Of a stretch of DNA of 64,000 nt, positions 50,851-61,312 are shown piece by piece. Position 1 is the stretch's first letter. The number at the start of each line of letters is the position of its first letter. A program made the translations under genes and the position numbers. This stretch comes from Afifella marina DSM 2698 (GTDB lineage: Bacteria; Pseudomonadota; Alphaproteobacteria; Rhizobiales; Afifellaceae): NCBI RefSeq assembly GCF_900102695.1, contig NZ_FMVW01000005.1, forward strand, positions 248,001-312,000, in the 5' to 3' direction. The notes below the pieces were generated by a model. That model saw only the letters and a program-made list of their open reading frames with translations. It was not told the origin of the DNA and did not search any database.

Positions 50851-52438
50851 CGAGCTCCGGCCCCATCAGGATCGTCGGCAGGAAAGTCGAGATCCACGGC
50901 ACGTAGGTCACGATCACCAGGAAGATCATCAAGATGCCGGTGAAGGGGAGCGCCGCCTTCACCACGCGCACGAGATTCATCCCCGTTATGCCGGAGGTCA
51001 CGAAGAGGTTGAGCCCGATCGGCGGGGTGATCATGCCGATCTCCATGTTGACGATCATGATGATGCCGAGATGGATCGGATCGACGCCGAGCTGAATGGC
51101 GATCGGGAAGACCACGGGCGCCACGATCAGCAGCAGGCCCGACGGCTCCATGAACTGACCGCCGAGAAGAAGCAGCAGGTTGACCGCGATGAGGAAGGTG
51201 AACCAGTTGAAGCCGGCTCCCAGCATCCAGTCGGTGATCGTCTGCGGAATGCGTTCTGACGTCAGCACATGGGCGAAGAGGAGCGCGTTGACGATGATGA
51301 ACATCAGCATGATCGTCGTCTTGCCGCTGTCGACGAGCACCTTGCGCGTGTCGCGATGGAAGCAGGCGGCCGGAAAGCCGAGGACGATGTCTTTGAGACC
51401 GCGGGCCCAGACCGGCAGGCTCGCCAGCAGCGCCTTCGGCGCGCTCGTCCCTTCGCGCCAGGCGAGGTAGGCGACGAGCGCCACCAGAGAGACGCTGATC
51501 GCCAACATCTGACGCGTCTGAAGCGTGGAATCCGGCACCAGGAAGAAGCCGAAGATCAGGATCGTGACGTAGAGCGTGAAGGCGTAGACGACGCCGAGGA
51601 AGCCGTTGCGTGCGGCGTGCCCGTCCTCCTCGCGCACCCATTTGCGGCCCTTCAGGGGACCCATGTCGCGATAGACGAAAAGCGCGACCAGGAAGGCGTA
51701 GACGGCGGCGACAGCTGCAGCCTCCGTCGGGGTGAAGGCACCGCCATAGATGCCGCCCAGGATGACGACGATCAGGAAGAGGCCGGCCGCCGCATCCTTG
51801 CCGGCGGAGAGGATCTCGCCAAAGCCCGGAAAAGGCTGGGGCTGCAGCCCGCGGATGCGGGCGTTGATGTAGATGCCGACCATCAGCATGACGCCGGCGA
51901 GAAGACCCGGAATGACGCCGGCGAGGAACATGCGCCCGACCGAGACGTCGGTTGCCGCCGCATAGACGACCATGACGATCGAGGGCGGGATCAGGATGCC
52001 GAGCGTTCCGGCATTGGCGATGATGCCGGCGGCGAATTCCTTGGAATAGCCGGTCTGGCGCATGGCCGCGATGGCGATCGTGCCGATCGCTACCACGGTC
52101 GCGGGCGAGGAGCCTGAGAGCGCGGCAAACAGCATGCAGGCGAGGACGGAGGCCATGGCGAGGCCGCCGCGCATATGGCCGACGGTCGCGACGGCGAAGC
52201 GGATGATGCGCTGCGCGACGCCACCGGTCGACAGGAACGCCGATGCCAGGATGAAGAACGGGATGGCGAGGAGCGTGTAATTCTGCGAGGCGGTGAAAAG
52301 CTGCAGCGCCACCGAGGACATGGAATCGGTGGAGAAGAAGGCGATGACGATGACGCTCGACAGGCCAAGCGCGATGGCGATCGGCACGCCCAGAAACAGA
52401 AGGGCGAGGACGAGCACAAAAAGGATCGAGGATTCCAT
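50840..52438 (-). CDS. dctM: TRAP transporter large permease (DctM type)
   Basis: The 532-residue membrane protein shows the DctM layout of about 12-14 helices: FVLVLALLFLGVPIAIALGLSS at the start, FFILASAFLSTGGVAQR, MLFAALSGSSPATVVAIGTIAI, AGTLGILIPPSIVMVVYA and GIIMIVNMEIGMITPPIGLNLFVTS. It imports a C4-like acid with DctP and DctQ using a sodium gradient. The long cytoplasmic loop (about 260-370) is larger than usual. Part of dctP-dctQ-dctM; the ligand is not deducible. Confidence 0.94.
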   Translation of the reverse strand: MESSILFVLVLALLFLGVPIAIALGLSSVIVIAFFSTDSMSSVALQLFTASQNYTLLAIPFFILASAFLSTGGVAQRIIRFAVATVGHMRGGLAMASVLACMLFAALSGSSPATVVAIGTIAIAAMRQTGYSKEFAAGIIANAGTLGILIPPSIVMVVYAAATDVSVGRMFLAGVIPGLLAGVMLMVGIYINARIRGLQPQPFPGFGEILSAGKDAAAGLFLIVVILGGIYGGAFTPTEAAAVAAVYAFLVALFVYRDMGPLKGRKWVREEDGHAARNGFLGVVYAFTLYVTILIFGFFLVPDSTLQTRQMLAISVSLVALVAYLAWREGTSAPKALLASLPVWARGLKDIVLGFPAACFHRDTRKVLVDSGKTTIMLMFIIVNALLFAHVLTSERIPQTITDWMLGAGFNWFTFLIAVNLLLLLGGQFMEPSGLLLIVAPVVFPIAIQLGVDPIHLGIIMIVNMEIGMITPPIGLNLFVTSGITGMNLVRVVKAALPFTGILMIFLVIVTYVPWISTFLPTILMGPELVTR

Positions 52439-52450
52439 ATCGGCGCGGCT

Positions 52451-53158
52451 CTAGCGAGGATCGTGGGGGCGTCGGCCGTAGCCGTGCGGATGCGTGTGGG
52501 TGATGGAGCCTTCGAACGGCTCTTCCTCGTCGTCGTCGTCGTCGAGAAAGCCTTCGTTCTCGGCGACGAGCTCTTCGGCTTCATGGGCGGCGACGATGAG
52601 TTCACGGCGCCCGGCGACGATGGCGACCGTCGCCTGGAGAGAGCGCAGGACGAGAAGGAAAAGGCCGATCGGCAGCATGAGATAGGCGACCCAGCGCTGC
52701 ACGCGTTCCGGCGCGCCGAAAGTCTCCTGAACCCAGACGGGATAGCGAAGATCGTCGAGGCCGAGGGGCAGATGGTAGAAACGCGTCCAATAGGCGATGG
52801 CGCCGCCCTTCGAATTGGCGCCCAGATATTGCAGCCAGTCGGAATAAAGCAGGATCACGGCATAGAGCAGCACCGTGAGGGCGCCGAAAATCGCCGCCAC
52901 TTTGAACAATGGCCGCGGCAGCGCCCGGATCACGACGTCGACGCCGAGATGCGCGCCGATCTTCACGCCATAGGCCATGCCGAAGAGGATGAGCCAGGCG
53001 AAGAGGATGCGGGTGAATTCAAGCGCGCCGGTCCAGCCGGAATGGAAAACGTAGCGGGCGACGACCTGGGTGAACTGGGTGAGCGTCATCGCCGCCAGGA
53101 GAAGCGCGATGAAGCTCTCTTCCAGGTGGGTGACAAAGCGCTTGGCCCTCGTGCGCAT
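52451..53158 (-). CDS. dctQ: TRAP transporter small permease (DctQ type)
   Basis: The 235-residue small permease has four hydrophobic helices in the DctQ spacing (first helix FIALLLAAMTLTQFTQVVARYVF, then FTRILFAWLILFGMAYGVKIGAHLGVD). The C-terminal 60 residues are acidic and His-rich (ENEGFLDDDDDEEEPFEG, HTHPHGYGRRPHD), an extension beyond the core family length. It is 12 nt before dctM. Confidence 0.92.
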   Translation of the reverse strand: MRTRAKRFVTHLEESFIALLLAAMTLTQFTQVVARYVFHSGWTGALEFTRILFAWLILFGMAYGVKIGAHLGVDVVIRALPRPLFKVAAIFGALTVLLYAVILLYSDWLQYLGANSKGGAIAYWTRFYHLPLGLDDLRYPVWVQETFGAPERVQRWVAYLMLPIGLFLLVLRSLQATVAIVAGRRELIVAAHEAEELVAENEGFLDDDDDEEEPFEGSITHTHPHGYGRRPHDPR

Positions 53159-53233
53159 GGGCTTTCCCTCCGGGGCGGGCGGTCGTCTCAGACGACGACC
53201 GGTGCCGGCCAGCGCGTGCCGGCCGGGCGGAAG

Positions 53234-53260
53234 TCTGCGCCCCGGCGGGCGGGGCGCAGA
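53234..53260 (-). other. Strong hairpin between dctP and dctQ
   Basis: TCTGCGCCCC (53234-53243) and GGGGCGCAGA (53251-53260) make a 10-bp stem 10 nt after the dctP stop. A second small dyad (GTCGTC/GACGAC) lies nearer dctQ. There is no U-run. Such intergenic stems in TRAP operons favour higher dctP expression by protecting its mRNA or by partial termination. Confidence 0.55.
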
Positions 53261-53270
53261 TCGGCTCAGA

Positions 53271-54275
53271 TCAGCTGTTGCCGGCGGCGACGGCGGCGTC
53301 GATCACGTCCTGGCCGACATCGTCGCGGAACTGATCCCAGACCGGCTTCATGGCGTCGACCCAGGCCTGACGCTCTTCAGGCGTCAGCTCGCGCACGGTG
53401 CCGCCCGCGTTGATGATCTTCTGCTTGGCCTCTTCGTTGATCTCCTCGGCGCGCGCATTGTACTCGTCGCTCACCTCCTTGAAGATCGACAGGAACTGGT
53501 CGCGCACGTCGGGCTCAAGGCTGTCCAGCCATTCCGTCGACGTGACCGCCAGATAGGTCAGAAGCTGGTGGTTCGTTTCGGTGATGCCGTCCTGCACCTC
53601 AAAGAACTTCTGGGTGTAGATGTTGGACCAGGAATTCTCCTGACCGTCGACGACACCCGTCTGCAGCGCGCCATAGACTTCCGAGAAGGCGAGCTTCTGG
53701 GCATTGGCGCCGAGCGCCTCGATCATCGCCTCGGCGACATCGGAGGTCTGGATGCGGAATTTCAGGCCCTTGGCGTCTTCCGGCTTCATCAGTGGCTTGT
53801 TGGCCGAGAACTGCTTCAGACCGTTGTAGATGTAGCCGAGGCCGATGAAGCCCTTGTCCTCGATCGCGTGGAGAAGCTTCTCGCCTTCCTCGCTGTTGGA
53901 GAACTTGTTCACCGCATCCATGTTGGGGAACAGGAACGGGAAGTCCCAGATGCGATATTTCGTGGTGTAGGCCTCGAACTTCGCCAGGGACGGCGCGGCA
54001 AGCTGTACGTCGCCGAGAAGCAGCGCTTCCATCACCTTGTCGTCGTCGAAAAGCTGAGAATTCGGAAACACCTGCATGCAGGCGGTGCCGTCCATCTCCT
54101 TGTTGACGCGCTCGGCCAAGGCGGCCGCCATTTCACCCTTCGGGTGACCCTGCGCGGCGACGACATGGCTGAACTTGATGACCATTTCGCCATCGTCGCA
54201 GGCGTCCTGCGCGAATGCCGGGCCGGCAGCCGCCAGCATTGCTACTGCGGCGAGACCGCCGAGGAGCTTATTCAT
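53271..54275 (-). CDS. dctP: TRAP transporter substrate-binding protein (DctP type)
   Basis: The 334-residue periplasmic protein has a signal peptide (residues 1-22, ending AGPAFA) and the DctP family blocks IKFSHVVAAQGHPKGEMAAAL, GRIQTS-like KFRIQTSDVAEAMIEALGANA, and VYGALQTGVVDGQENSWSNIYTQ with the conserved Arg that contacts the ligand carboxylate. It lies first in the operon. A dyad operator is located 113-147 nt upstream. Confidence 0.95.
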   Translation of the reverse strand: MNKLLGGLAAVAMLAAAGPAFAQDACDDGEMVIKFSHVVAAQGHPKGEMAAALAERVNKEMDGTACMQVFPNSQLFDDDKVMEALLLGDVQLAAPSLAKFEAYTTKYRIWDFPFLFPNMDAVNKFSNSEEGEKLLHAIEDKGFIGLGYIYNGLKQFSANKPLMKPEDAKGLKFRIQTSDVAEAMIEALGANAQKLAFSEVYGALQTGVVDGQENSWSNIYTQKFFEVQDGITETNHQLLTYLAVTSTEWLDSLEPDVRDQFLSIFKEVSDEYNARAEEINEEAKQKIINAGGTVRELTPEERQAWVDAMKPVWDQFRDDVGQDVIDAAVAAGNS

Positions 54276-54387
54276 TGGAGTTCCTCCCTGAACTTCTGAC
54301 TTTTGAAGACAAGCGCAAGAGCAAGGCCCGGCGCAAGTCTCCTGCTGCCGGGCCGTTACGTTGCCCCGGCCCTTATACGATTGGCTC

Positions 54388-54422
54388 TTGTGGATTGGCT
54401 AGACCAATTGTCCTAGCCACAA
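54388..54422. promoter_or_regulatory. Nested dyads upstream of the TRAP operon, GntR-like operator
   Basis: Nested inverted repeats: TTGTGG (54388-54393)/CCACAA (54417-54422), GGCTAG (54397-54402)/CTAGCC (54413-54418), and ATTGG-N5-CCAAT (54394-54408). The central 15-mer ATTGGCTAGACCAAT resembles FadR-subfamily GntR sites such as ATTGGTATACCAAT. No GntR gene is adjacent. The 329-nt gap 54276-54604 holds this operator, a hairpin near 54534-54578, and no gene. Confidence 0.5.
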
Positions 54423-54533
54423 AGTCGAAGACGCGCCCGGAAATGAAACGCTTTCAGGCATTAAGGCAGAAACGGGAGAGGGCGTCGCGGGTGGTCTGAG
54501 GCGCGGCGGATATACGTTTGCGGGGTCTCGAAA

Positions 54534-54578
54534 GCACTTGTGGGCCTTGAGGATTGACCTCAAGACCCACCTTTGTGC
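54534..54578. other. Long interrupted hairpin after otsA
   Basis: GCAC-tt-GTGGG-c-CTTGAGG pairs with CCTCAAG-a-CCCAC-cttt-GTGC over 54534-54578, with a 5-nt loop. It lies 27 nt past the otsA stop. No run of U follows on the minus strand beyond three, so it may be a weak terminator or a 3' stabiliser. Confidence 0.4.
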
Positions 54579-54604
54579 CTGCGACAGTTGGTCTGTGTAG
54601 CGCG

Positions 54605-56149
54605 TTAAAGCACGCGGCTTCCGAGATAGGGGAAGGGCCGCTTCGGCTCATCGGCATGAGGTCGTGCGCCCTTGGGCAGCGTCGGGAAGTTCTCCCCGGC
54701 GCGGGCACGTTTCGGCTCCACCGCATTCGGCCTCTTGCCCGAGGCGGTCGGTGCGGAGCGCACCTGCACCTTCTTGTCGGCGCGTTCTTCAAGGGCCTTC
54801 AGGATGGCGTCGCACCAAGCCTGGGCCGTGCCCTTGCTGATGCGATCGAACATCGCCTGCCAGCGCTCCTTGCGCTCCTCGCGTGACATGTTGAGCGCCT
54901 GCTGCAGGGCCCTCGCGAGGGAGGCCGTGTCGTACGGATTGACGATCAGCGCCTCGGGCATCTCCTTCACCGCGCCGGCAAAGCGCGACAGGACGAGAAC
55001 GCCCGGATCGTCGGGATTTTGAGCCGCGACATATTCCTTGGCGACGAGGTTCATTCCGTCGCGCAAGGGCGTGACGAGGCCGACGCGGCTGGCCCGATAG
55101 ATGCCGGCCAGAGCCCGCCTCGTGAAGCCGCGCGTCATGATGCGGATCGGCACCCAATCGAGCGCCGAGAAGGCGCCGTTGATGTGGCCGGCGAGCTCTT
55201 CAAGCTCGCTCCTGAGGTCCGAATAGGCTTCGAGATCGGAACGCGACAGCGGCGCGACCTGCATCAGGCTGACCCGACCGCGGTTTTCCGGATAATCCTC
55301 CAGAAGCCGCTCAAAGCCGCGGAAGCGTTCCGGGATGCCCTTGGAATAATCGAGACGGTCGACGCCGATGATCTGGTGGCGGTCGCGCAACAGCACCTTC
55401 AGCTGCGCCTCATGCTCCTGGGCTTCGTCGCTGACGGCGAATTCCGCAAAGCTCTGCGTGTCGATGCCGATCGGGAAGGTGGAGGCGCGGAACGTGCGCC
55501 CATAGGCTTCCAGTTCGTCATTGGGAAGTTCGCGTCCGCCGAGCTCTTCGACGACATAGCGGGCGAAGTTCCGCCGATCGGAATCCGTCTGGAAGCCGAT
55601 CACGTCATAGGCGGTGAGGGAGCGCACGATGCTCTGCGAGTTCGGCAGAGCGGTCATGATCTCCGGGCTCGGGAAGGGGACGTGCAGGAAGTAGGCGAGG
55701 GGGCCGGTGAAGCCCGATTCGCGCAGGCGTTCGCCCAGGACGATGTAGTGGTAATCGTGGACCCAGACCATGTCGCCCGGCTGAAGCTGCGGCGTCAGGC
55801 GGGCCGCCATGCGCTCGTTCACACGCCGGTAGGCGTTTTCATAGCGCTGATCGAAATTTGCGAGATCGAGGCGGTAATGGAGGAGGGGCCACAACGTCTG
55901 GTTGGCATAGCCGCCGTAAAATTCTTCGGCGTCTTCAGGGGTGAGGTCGATGGTGGCAAGGCGTACCTTGTCGTGGTCTTCGATCTTGAGCGGGCCAAAC
56001 GTGCCCTCGTCGCTCTTTTCGCCTGACCAACCGAACCAGATGCCGCCGCGCGTACGCAGCGCATCTCCCAGACCCACGGCCAAACCGCCAGCTTTGCCGC
56101 CGTCATGCAACGGCCCTACCCGATTCGACACGACTACGAGACGTCTCAT
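54605..56149 (-). CDS. otsA: Alpha,alpha-trehalose-phosphate synthase
   Basis: OtsA makes trehalose-6-phosphate from UDP-glucose and glucose-6-phosphate (GT20). The 514-residue protein opens with VVVSNRVGPLHDGGKAGGLAVGL. It has WVHDYHYIVLGERLR, FFLHVPFPSPE, VDRLDYSKGIPERF, RDGMNLVAKEYVAAQ and VLVLSRFAGAVKEM, all standard. The last 40 residues (ASGKRPNAVEPKRARAGE) are a basic extension beyond the core. otsB is upstream, 100 nt away, with a possible EcfG promoter between them. Confidence 0.96.
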   Translation of the reverse strand: MRRLVVVSNRVGPLHDGGKAGGLAVGLGDALRTRGGIWFGWSGEKSDEGTFGPLKIEDHDKVRLATIDLTPEDAEEFYGGYANQTLWPLLHYRLDLANFDQRYENAYRRVNERMAARLTPQLQPGDMVWVHDYHYIVLGERLRESGFTGPLAYFLHVPFPSPEIMTALPNSQSIVRSLTAYDVIGFQTDSDRRNFARYVVEELGGRELPNDELEAYGRTFRASTFPIGIDTQSFAEFAVSDEAQEHEAQLKVLLRDRHQIIGVDRLDYSKGIPERFRGFERLLEDYPENRGRVSLMQVAPLSRSDLEAYSDLRSELEELAGHINGAFSALDWVPIRIMTRGFTRRALAGIYRASRVGLVTPLRDGMNLVAKEYVAAQNPDDPGVLVLSRFAGAVKEMPEALIVNPYDTASLARALQQALNMSREERKERWQAMFDRISKGTAQAWCDAILKALEERADKKVQVRSAPTASGKRPNAVEPKRARAGENFPTLPKGARPHADEPKRPFPYLGSRVL

Positions 56150-56207
56150 GAGCCTGCTTTCGCCTCCGTCATTGCGCGTTTCGTCATTGTCATCATGTTT
56201 TCGGCAG

Positions 56208-56233
56208 AACCCCCGAACTGCTTCTTAAGTTCC
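56208..56233 (-). promoter_or_regulatory. EcfG-type general-stress promoter before otsA
   Basis: On the minus strand GGAAC (56229-56233), a 17-nt spacer and GGTT (56208-56211) match the EcfG consensus GGAAC-N16/17-CGTT with one mismatch. It lies about 60 nt upstream of otsA, in the otsB-otsA gap. Trehalose synthesis genes are known EcfG/PhyR regulon members in several alphaproteobacteria, so the site is credible. Confidence 0.55.
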
Positions 56234-56249
56234 TTTGGTCACGCACTTT

Positions 56250-56990
56250 TCATTGGCGTGCGACGGCGTCGAGCCAGCGGTGAACCGCGGCGACGTCGTC
56301 GAGGCGATATTTCGCGGTCGTCTCTCCCGAACCGACCTTGATGCCGAAGCCTCCGGCCGAGGCGACCCATTCGAAGCCGTCCTCGTCGGTGGTGTCATCG
56401 CCGATGAAAACCGCCTTGCGGCCGGCGAAAGGCTCGCGCTGCATCAGTTTTTCGATCGCCTTGCCCTTGTCGACGCCCGCGGGCCGGATTTCGACGATCG
56501 CATGGCCCTTGACGAGCCGCAGATCCGAACAGCCCGCCACCGCCTCCTCGCCGAGCCTTTCGGCGCGGTCCGCCTCTTCCGGCGCGGTGCGGTAATGCAC
56601 GACGAGCGCCGTCTCCTTGTCTTCGATGCGGAGCTTGTCGCCCGGCCCGATCGCGGCCTGAAGCCGTGCGCGCGCCGTGGCGAGATCATCAGGCGGCGGT
56701 GCCGTGACGACTTCGCCGCCCGCCGTGTAGCGCACTTCCTGACCGTGCACGCCGGCCGCCGGAAAGGCGAGCGGTGCAAGAAAACGGTCGATTGAAGAAA
56801 GGGCCCGCCCGCTGATCAGGGCGACGGCGCCGCCCTGGCGTTCTTCCAGAGCGCTCAGGCGCTCAAGCGTGCCGGGCTCCAGAGTAATCCCATCGGGATC
56901 GTCTGCAAAACCGACGAGGGTGCCGTCGAAATCGAGGAAGAGAGCGTGGAGGGTCTTGTCGAGAAAGGGTGGTTTCGAAAGATCGCCCAT
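56250..56990 (-). CDS. otsB: Trehalose-6-phosphate phosphatase
   Basis: OtsB removes phosphate from trehalose-6-phosphate. The 246-residue HAD protein has the nucleophile motif LFLDFDGTLVGFADDPDGI, ALISGRAL, and GVHGQEVR, then IEIRPAGVDKGKAIE and FIGDDTTDEDGFEW with the late Asp residues. ATG 56990 is used; the frame upstream is not protein-like. It is followed by otsA 100 nt later. Confidence 0.95.
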   Translation of the reverse strand: MGDLSKPPFLDKTLHALFLDFDGTLVGFADDPDGITLEPGTLERLSALEERQGGAVALISGRALSSIDRFLAPLAFPAAGVHGQEVRYTAGGEVVTAPPPDDLATARARLQAAIGPGDKLRIEDKETALVVHYRTAPEEADRAERLGEEAVAGCSDLRLVKGHAIVEIRPAGVDKGKAIEKLMQREPFAGRKAVFIGDDTTDEDGFEWVASAGGFGIKVGSGETTAKYRLDDVAAVHRWLDAVARQ

Positions 56991-57069
56991 GACCAATGGG
57001 TAGCGTGTTTGCGCAACTGCGTCAAATTTGGTTGCGCTGCAGCAAAGGATTGACTGTGCTCCGACCATG

Positions 57070-57128
57070 AAAAAACCCGCGGCCAGGACGGCCGCGGGTC
57101 GATTTCTTGAGCCGGTCTCAAGACCGGC
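57070..57128 (-). terminator. Rho-independent terminator of rpsA with second hairpin
   Basis: ACCCGCGGCC (57075-57084) and GGCCGCGGGT (57090-57099) make a 10-bp stem followed on the minus strand by six U residues (A-run 57070-57075). A second stem (GCCGGTCT/AGACCGGC, 57111-57128) lies between it and the rpsA stop. Confidence 0.85.
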
Positions 57129-57162
57129 AAGTAGTTGTCGTCAAAGGGCTTATTCGTCGCCC

Positions 57163-58881
57163 TTAATTTTTTTCCTCGGCGTTGCGCTTCTTCAGCGCGG
57201 CACCCAGGATGTCGCCAAGCGAAGCGCCGGAATCGGTCGAGCCGTACTGGGCAACCGCTTCCTTCTCTTCGGCGATCTCCAGCGCCTTGATCGACAGCGC
57301 GATACGGCGCGCCTTCTTGTCGATGTTGGTGACGCGGGCATCGACCTTCTCGCCGGCGGCAAAGCGCTCGGGGCGCTGCTCGGAACGATCACGCGCCAGC
57401 TCGGCGCGGCGGATGAAGGCGGTCATCTCGGTATCGGCGATCTTCACCTCGATACCGGAATCCTTCACCTCGACGATCTCGCCGGTGACGATGGCGCCCT
57501 TGCGGATGCCCTCAACGGCCTCGGCAAACGGATCGCCTTCGACCTGCTTGATGCCGAGCGAGATGCGCTCCTTGTCGACGTCGACTTCCAGGACGACGGC
57601 CTTGACCATCTCGCCCTTCTTGTACTCCTCCATCGCCTCTTCGCCCTGGCGGTCCCAGGAGAGGTCGGAGAGGTGCACCATGCCGTCGACGTCGTTGTCG
57701 AGGCCGAGGAACAGGCCGAACTCGGTCTTGTTCTTGACTTCGCCTTCGACGAGCGTGCCAACCGGATGGTTGTCGGCGAACTCTTCCCAAGGATTGCCCA
57801 TGGCCTGCTTGAGGCCGAGCGAGATGCGACGCTTCTGAGGATCGACCTCGAGCACCATCACCTCGACCTCCTGAGAGGTGGAGACGATCTTGCCCGGATG
57901 GACGTTCTTCTTGGTCCAGCTCATCTCGGAGACGTGGATCAGGCCTTCGATGCCCGGCTCCAGCTCCACGAAGGCGCCGTAATCGGTGATGTTGGTGACG
58001 CGGCCGGTGAACTTGGCGTTGACCGGATACTTCACCTCGATGCCTTCCCAGGGATCCGCCTCGAGCTGCTTCATGCCGAGCGAGATACGGAAGGTCTCCG
58101 GGTTGATGCGGATGATCTGCACCTTCACCGTCTCGCCGATCGCCAGGATCTCGGAGGGGTGATTGACGCGCCGCCATGCCATGTCGGTGACATGCAGGAG
58201 GCCGTCGATGCCGCCGAGATCGACGAAGGCACCGTATTCGGTGATGTTCTTGACCACGCCGTCGACGACCTGGCCTTCCTTCAGCTTGGCGACGAGCTCC
58301 GAGCGCTGCTCGGCGAGCGTGTCTTCAAGCACGGACCGGCGGGAGACGACGATGTTGCCGCGCCGCTTGTCCATCTTCAGGATGCGGAAGGGCTGCGGCG
58401 TCTGCATCAAGGGGCCGACATCCTTCACCGGGCGCACATCGACCTGAGAGCGCGGCAGGAACGCCACGGCGCCATCGAGATCGACCGTGAAGCCGCCCTT
58501 CACCTGGTTGAAAATGGTGCCCTGAACGGTGTCGTTCTTCTCGAAGCTCTCTTCAAGACGGACCCAGCTTTCCTCGCGACGCGCCTTTTCGCGCGACAGC
58601 ATGGCCTCGCCGAGCGCGTTTTCCACGCGCTCCAGATAGACCTCGACCCGGTCGCCCGGCTTCAACTCGCCGTCGCGGCCACGAACGCCGAATTCCTTCA
58701 GCGGCACCCGGCCTTCGACCTTCAGGCCGACATCGATAACGGCCATGTCCTTTTCGATGGCGACCACAGTCCCATCGACAACCGTGCCCTCCTGGACATC
58801 GGCGTCGGCAAAGGATTGTTCGAGTAGGGCCGCAAAATCTTCACGGCTCGGCTGCGGGGCAGCCTGTTGCATACTGGCCAT
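57163..58881 (-). CDS. rpsA: 30S ribosomal protein S1
   Basis: The 572-residue protein has six S1 OB-fold repeats, e.g. GTVVAIEKDMAVIDVGLKVEG, KNITEYGAFVDLGGIDGLLHV and TNITDYGAFVELEPGIEGLIHVSEM. S1 brings mRNA to the ribosome. ATG 58881 is preceded by CAGGAG. It follows cmk by 187 nt with a stable hairpin in between, and ends with its own terminator. Confidence 0.97.
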   Translation of the reverse strand: MASMQQAAPQPSREDFAALLEQSFADADVQEGTVVDGTVVAIEKDMAVIDVGLKVEGRVPLKEFGVRGRDGELKPGDRVEVYLERVENALGEAMLSREKARREESWVRLEESFEKNDTVQGTIFNQVKGGFTVDLDGAVAFLPRSQVDVRPVKDVGPLMQTPQPFRILKMDKRRGNIVVSRRSVLEDTLAEQRSELVAKLKEGQVVDGVVKNITEYGAFVDLGGIDGLLHVTDMAWRRVNHPSEILAIGETVKVQIIRINPETFRISLGMKQLEADPWEGIEVKYPVNAKFTGRVTNITDYGAFVELEPGIEGLIHVSEMSWTKKNVHPGKIVSTSQEVEVMVLEVDPQKRRISLGLKQAMGNPWEEFADNHPVGTLVEGEVKNKTEFGLFLGLDNDVDGMVHLSDLSWDRQGEEAMEEYKKGEMVKAVVLEVDVDKERISLGIKQVEGDPFAEAVEGIRKGAIVTGEIVEVKDSGIEVKIADTEMTAFIRRAELARDRSEQRPERFAAGEKVDARVTNIDKKARRIALSIKALEIAEEKEAVAQYGSTDSGASLGDILGAALKKRNAEEKN

Positions 58882-59008
58882 TCATGCTCCTGTTAGGGCC
58901 CGCATCTGGGGCGGCTCTTAGGCTCGCCTGCGGGTCACAGCGCCATCGGTTCGTGTTGCTCTGGCCGCGTCCTCCCCCGCATCTAAGCGGTTGGCGCATC
59001 GGGACGAA

Positions 59009-59033
59009 ACGGCGCGGTTCCCCCGCGCGCCGT
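59009..59033 (-). other. Hairpin between cmk and rpsA
   Basis: ACGGCGCG (59009-59016) and CGCGCCGT (59026-59033) form a perfect 8-bp stem with a 9-nt loop, about 35 nt past the cmk stop. It has no U-run. It may reduce read-through from cmk or stabilise the rpsA leader. The rest of the 187-nt gap shows nothing else that I can name. Confidence 0.45.
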
Positions 59034-59068
59034 CTTAACGATCTCCAGATAGCCCTAAAGGCACACCC

Positions 59069-61131
<2,063 letters not shown>

Positions 61132-61248
61132 TCAGATGCATTCTGGAGCGCTTTCGGGGCATGCCCCGGCGCCCTCCCGTTAGCATCCTCCCCGGCAGGG
61201 GTCATCCCCGTGGGCGCCCCGCGCGATACAGATGCACAGAGAAGGCGT

Positions 61249-61277
61249 TTGACAGGGGCAGCACCGGCCGGTAGTGG
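61249..61277 (+). promoter_or_regulatory. Promoter of the TIGR02300 gene
   Basis: TTGACA (61249-61254), a 17-nt spacer and TAGTGG (61272-61277) lie 35 nt before the GTG start. The -35 is perfect, and the -10 is weak. Confidence 0.45.
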
Positions 61278-61312
61278 GACCGCGATTTTCTGACATTCGA
61301 GGATTAGCCGAC

